Source of the DNA: Rhizobium sp. BK196
GTDB taxonomy: Bacteria > Pseudomonadota > Alphaproteobacteria > Rhizobiales > Rhizobiaceae
Direction of reading: 5' to 3'
DNA: 64,000 nucleotides
Assembly (NCBI RefSeq): GCF_014193255.1
Contig: NZ_JACHZB010000009.1
Span: forward strand, 212,198-276,197
The translations under genes and the position numbers were made by a program. This document shows, piece by piece, positions 61,120 through 64,000 of this stretch. Position 1 is the first letter of the stretch. Every line of letters starts with the position of its first letter. The notes under the pieces were generated by a model. It searched no databases, was not told the origin of the DNA, and saw nothing but the letters and a program-made list of their open reading frames with translations.

Positions 61120-62868
61120 TCACCAATGCAAGGAGGAACTGACAAAGAAAAGGCCGGCGTCATCCTTTTCGACTGTCCCGCCGAGCACATCCGAATAGCC
61201 GATTTCGAAATTGACATTGCCGCCTGCGAGCTTGGCGCCGAGCGTCCAGCCGAACATGTCGCCGCCGGCGATGCCGTAGCGGGCCTGGGAGGCGATCCGT
61301 CCGTAATCCACACCGAAATAGGGGCGCAACTCGCCGAATATCCTGGCAAGTTCCTGGTTGTCGGAAAATGGTTGGGTGCGCCAGACAAGATCGTTGCGCA
61401 CGAAGAAGCCGTTATTGCCGAACAGCATGGTCTCGCGTGTGCCGCGCACGGAGGAATAACCGCCGACCGAGATCTGCTCGGCCCCGAACAGGTTGTCCGG
61501 GGAATATTGCCCGGTTACGATCGAGTTGATCTCAAAATGCTGACCAGCCAGTTCGAAGGGCTTCGTCGCCGAAATCGTGCCTGTGAATTTCGAAAAGCGC
61601 GGATTGGCATCAGCGGCTCCAGGATCGTCTCGCGCAACGGCGTCGAAGAGATCGAGCCCCTGACTGTAGGAAAGATCGAAAACCCAGAGACCACCCAGCA
61701 TTCGGCGCGAATGGGAGATGCCGAGATCACCGACTGTGTATCGCCGGCTGCCAACTTCTATTCTGCTGCCGAGCAGGAAGTTGTTCGATTCCTTGTAGGT
61801 CAGACCGCTGTTGAAGGTGGTGATCGAATCCTTGTCGCGGAAGATCACCCGGTTGGCGCCGATTCCAACTTGTTTGGAATCGCCCGAGGTATCCAGTGAT
61901 CCAAAATTGCCGGGAACGGAGCTATTGTATTCGTACCATGAGCCGTCGAGCGAGAACGTCCAGTAGCCGTAAGGCAGGCTGACGTTGCCGGAATAGCTGT
62001 TGCTGGTGCCGTGGCCGTCATCGGGCCAGGGATAGTCCGGGCCACTATGCTCGTAGCCGAGGTTCCACTGGTCGTTGATTCCAAAGAGGTTGTCGTAGCC
62101 GATCGAGGCCGAGGTCTTGGAGTATCCGGTCTGCTGCTGGCCGAGATTGTTGTTGCCAATGGAAAGATGCCAGGGATGGCTTGGTTCGTTCTCGATATTG
62201 AGGATCGACGTGCCGTCGCTGTTGCCCGGCAGCATCGCCGTCTTGGCATTGTTGGAGGTCAGTCGATTGATCTGGTCAAGGCCCTGCTCGATATCACGCA
62301 GATTGGTGACCTGACCGTTCATACCGGGAAAGGCCGTGGCAATCATACCGGAACCAGGTGCGGGTTTGCCGTTGACATAGATGTCGCCAAGCGTTCCTTC
62401 GATGGCAACGAGACGCAGTGTTTTGGTCTTGGCGATGTCCTGCGCAGGCACATAGACGCGAGCGCTCACGAAACCCTTGTCGAGATAGAGGTGGGTCAGG
62501 TCGCGCAGCAGCGCGTTGATGTCGCCGACCCCGATACAGCGGTTGGCGTAAGGCGCCGTAATCCTGCCAACGGCCGCAGCCGAGAACTGTTTGACGCCTT
62601 CGACCTCGACATGGGCGATATCAAAACAGGAGCCGACCGCGTTGCCGCTGGAGATGGCCGGCTGTTTGGCTTCAGCCGGAGGCGGCTGCGGCGTCATCTG
62701 GCCAAGGGACTTCAGGCGCTCCTGTTCGGCTTCCTGGGCGCGGCGCCGCTCGTAGTCGGCATTGGGTGTCTGGGCGGCGGCGATGGAGACAATGAACGTC
62801 GCCGCCAGCAGAGTGGCGATGGTCAAAAGAAGACAATCTGCGCCGAAGCCTACTTGTCGGGATGACAT
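61120..62868 (-). CDS. cdiB: Two-partner-secretion outer-membrane transporter (ShlB/FhaC/HecB family)
   Basis: The product has 582 residues with a signal peptide (LLLTIATLLAATFIVSIAAAQ). Two POTRA-like regions follow, starting about residue 80 with SCFDIAHVEVEGVKQFSAA, then the beta-barrel. VGGYSSVRGTRETMLFGNNG near 470 is the conserved VRGY-type loop of FhaC, and the sequence ends in an aromatic W, as in most outer-membrane barrels. It exports the CdiA-like protein encoded downstream. It lies 19 bases after the ialB-like gene, so the two share a transcript. Confidence 0.9.
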   Translation of the reverse strand: MSSRQVGFGADCLLLTIATLLAATFIVSIAAAQTPNADYERRRAQEAEQERLKSLGQMTPQPPPAEAKQPAISSGNAVGSCFDIAHVEVEGVKQFSAAAVGRITAPYANRCIGVGDINALLRDLTHLYLDKGFVSARVYVPAQDIAKTKTLRLVAIEGTLGDIYVNGKPAPGSGMIATAFPGMNGQVTNLRDIEQGLDQINRLTSNNAKTAMLPGNSDGTSILNIENEPSHPWHLSIGNNNLGQQQTGYSKTSASIGYDNLFGINDQWNLGYEHSGPDYPWPDDGHGTSNSYSGNVSLPYGYWTFSLDGSWYEYNSSVPGNFGSLDTSGDSKQVGIGANRVIFRDKDSITTFNSGLTYKESNNFLLGSRIEVGSRRYTVGDLGISHSRRMLGGLWVFDLSYSQGLDLFDAVARDDPGAADANPRFSKFTGTISATKPFELAGQHFEINSIVTGQYSPDNLFGAEQISVGGYSSVRGTRETMLFGNNGFFVRNDLVWRTQPFSDNQELARIFGELRPYFGVDYGRIASQARYGIAGGDMFGWTLGAKLAGGNVNFEIGYSDVLGGTVEKDDAGLFFVSSSLHW

Positions 62869-62886
62869 GAGCGTGTCCGGCCGGCC

Positions 62887-63546
62887 TTAGTTGGAAGCGG
62901 TCTTTTGCAGCGCGCCAAGCGCCGCCGACAACCCCTTCAGGGAAAATTTGATGTTGACCTTCTGGCCGTTCATCATCTCCAAGTGTCCGGTGCCATCCGC
63001 CGCCTTCGTCAGGGCCGACATCATCTTGTTGTCCAGCTTCTGCTGCGACCAGCAGCCCGCCTGGTTACAGTTGCGATAGGTAAGCTGCGCGACGCGCTTG
63101 TCGGCGGCGCTGATGCCCAGCCCCGCCGGCAGATACATGTTGAGCGGCACCAGTGCTGTCAGAACGAGTTCGCTTGCCTGCTGTTTGGCAGGTTTCTTGT
63201 TCGATGCGACCGTCGCATCAGTCGTTTTGGCGATCGCAAGCGTCAGAATGTTGACGTCCTGGTCGCCCTGTTTGACCGTGGCGACCTGCGCCACTTCACA
63301 ATGAGCGGTGGCAGCACCGTCAGCAGCCTTGCCGTCGACGCAGCGATAGTACCAATCGTCGAACTTCTGCACGCGCGCCGGCTGAACCGGCTGCTGCGCA
63401 CCTGCGGCGCCTAACGGTTGCTGGACATCCGGAACCGCGGGCACGGCGGCCGGTTGTTCCTCAGCTTGAATGGGGGTTGCGCAGAAGGCCGAGGAAATAA
63501 GGACCGCCGATACGAGGGTCCTGATTGAAAATGACGAAAACGTCAT
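62887..63546 (-). CDS. Invasion-associated locus B (IalB)-family periplasmic protein
   Basis: The product is about 219 residues from ATG 63546. A signal peptide (LVSAVLISSAFCATPIQAEE) is followed by a Pro/Gln-rich spacer and the IalB domain: FDDWYYRCVD, CEVAQVATVK, LPAGLGISAADKRVAQLTYRNCNQAGCW. Cysteines are at the positions expected for disulfides. In Bartonella and Brucella IalB is linked to host-cell entry; in Rhizobiaceae its role is unclear. It is the first gene of the CDI transcript, so it may help fold or stabilise the exported partners (inference). Confidence 0.88.
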   Translation of the reverse strand: MTFSSFSIRTLVSAVLISSAFCATPIQAEEQPAAVPAVPDVQQPLGAAGAQQPVQPARVQKFDDWYYRCVDGKAADGAATAHCEVAQVATVKQGDQDVNILTLAIAKTTDATVASNKKPAKQQASELVLTALVPLNMYLPAGLGISAADKRVAQLTYRNCNQAGCWSQQKLDNKMMSALTKAADGTGHLEMMNGQKVNIKFSLKGLSAALGALQKTASN

Positions 63547-64000
63547 GCAACATCTTTCTGAAAGCAATGCCCTTCACCCGAGCGGGAAACCTGCTCTTCG
63601 ATCAGATCTCAATCAATATCTGAAAAAGCACATGGCCCTCATGTGCTGCCGGTCATCGACTGAGGCAATCCATAGCAGACTCCCGTCAGTGCAACACTAA
63701 GTAGTCGGCGCGACGGAAGGGGACGCGCTCGTTTCTGAAGTTGCGTGCTTGTTTTGCAACACCTCTGGTTGCTCAAATCTCTTAGCGGCCTAACGAATAA
63801 AAAATGGATGTGACCCGCGCCACGATCGACTGGCGTTGAGTCCGCGCTGCCTCCTGTGGGCCAGCGAAGCTGTTGATTTACTTGCCGAGGAGAGGTTGTT
63901 GTAGGGTAAGCGGTGTTTTGACCCCACCTTCCGGATCAGCGCGTGATTGTTGATGTTGTTGCCGAACGAGGCTTCGACATATGACGGTTACAGGGTTTAC
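63547..64000. other. Right-edge intergenic region with possible IS end
   Basis: No gene is seen. A TGTTGATTTA start at 63871, followed by GGTAAGCGGTGTTTTGACCCC near 63905, resembles the terminal and internal sequences of IS21- or IS66-type elements, but the element would extend beyond the window and cannot be confirmed. Confidence 0.25.

Overview
The window looks like a piece of an alphaproteobacterial (Rhizobiaceae, Rhizobium/Agrobacterium-like) genome. This rests on family content: a DUF982 protein, an IalB-type periplasmic protein, a FixJ-type regulator, many LysR regulators, XdhC/MocA with an Ior-type molybdenum hydroxylase, and GC-rich codon use. No rRNA, tRNA, CRISPR array or replication origin was recognised. 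All of this was read from sequence alone, with no database search.

Left part (1-29.9 kb), mostly ordinary accessory metabolism. An OLD-type ATPase/nuclease runs off the left edge. It is followed by a possibly 5'-truncated gene and a JAMM-domain gene overlapping a small partner. A LysR/SDR pair is divergent around a 19-bp palindrome. From 5.9 to 12.5 kb lies a redox or electrophile-response block: MFS exporter, SDR, AhpD-like protein, GlxA-type regulator and HxlR repressor on the minus strand, and a quinone-reductase-like MDR protein, quinol monooxygenase and SDR-like protein on the plus strand. Then come a tri-haem cytochrome c, a TDT-type transporter and an MRJP/yellow-like protein. Next is an unusual MFS-PAS-histidine kinase fusion, divergent from a FixJ-type response regulator and near a stand-alone receiver. 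From 21.7 to 29.9 kb is a molybdenum hydroxylase (IorA/IorB-like), with its likely maturation genes xdhC and mocA about 4 kb downstream. Between them lie an MBL-fold hydrolase, an MFS transporter, an SDR and a cupin.

Middle part (30-40 kb), a scarred mosaic. It holds an XRE regulator beside a LysR gene, a fragment of a CDI-type immunity gene, a frameshifted ISL3-family transposase, and a three-gene set (two-TM protein, HD phosphohydrolase, nucleotidyltransferase) that may be a signalling or defence module. A lipoprotein gene follows, then a 3' fragment of the same LysR gene, a DUF982 gene, a candidate small secreted protein and two strong hairpins.

Right part (40-64 kb), secreted proteins. 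An RTX protein is followed by its type I ABC transporter and HlyD-type adaptor. A second XRE plus a nearly identical LysR copy comes next. The last 14 kb is a contact-dependent-inhibition (CDI) type two-partner secretion locus on the minus strand: ialB, cdiB, a 2984-residue cdiA with a PD-(D/E)xK-like nuclease tail, and its immunity gene. Downstream of that I read three orphan modules, each a start-less toxin C-terminal fragment fused head to tail with a small immunity-like gene. Several of these fragments are too short to be found by ordinary gene calling. The CDI immunity fragment at 31.7 kb and the repeated LysR gene link the middle and right parts and suggest past recombination between them.
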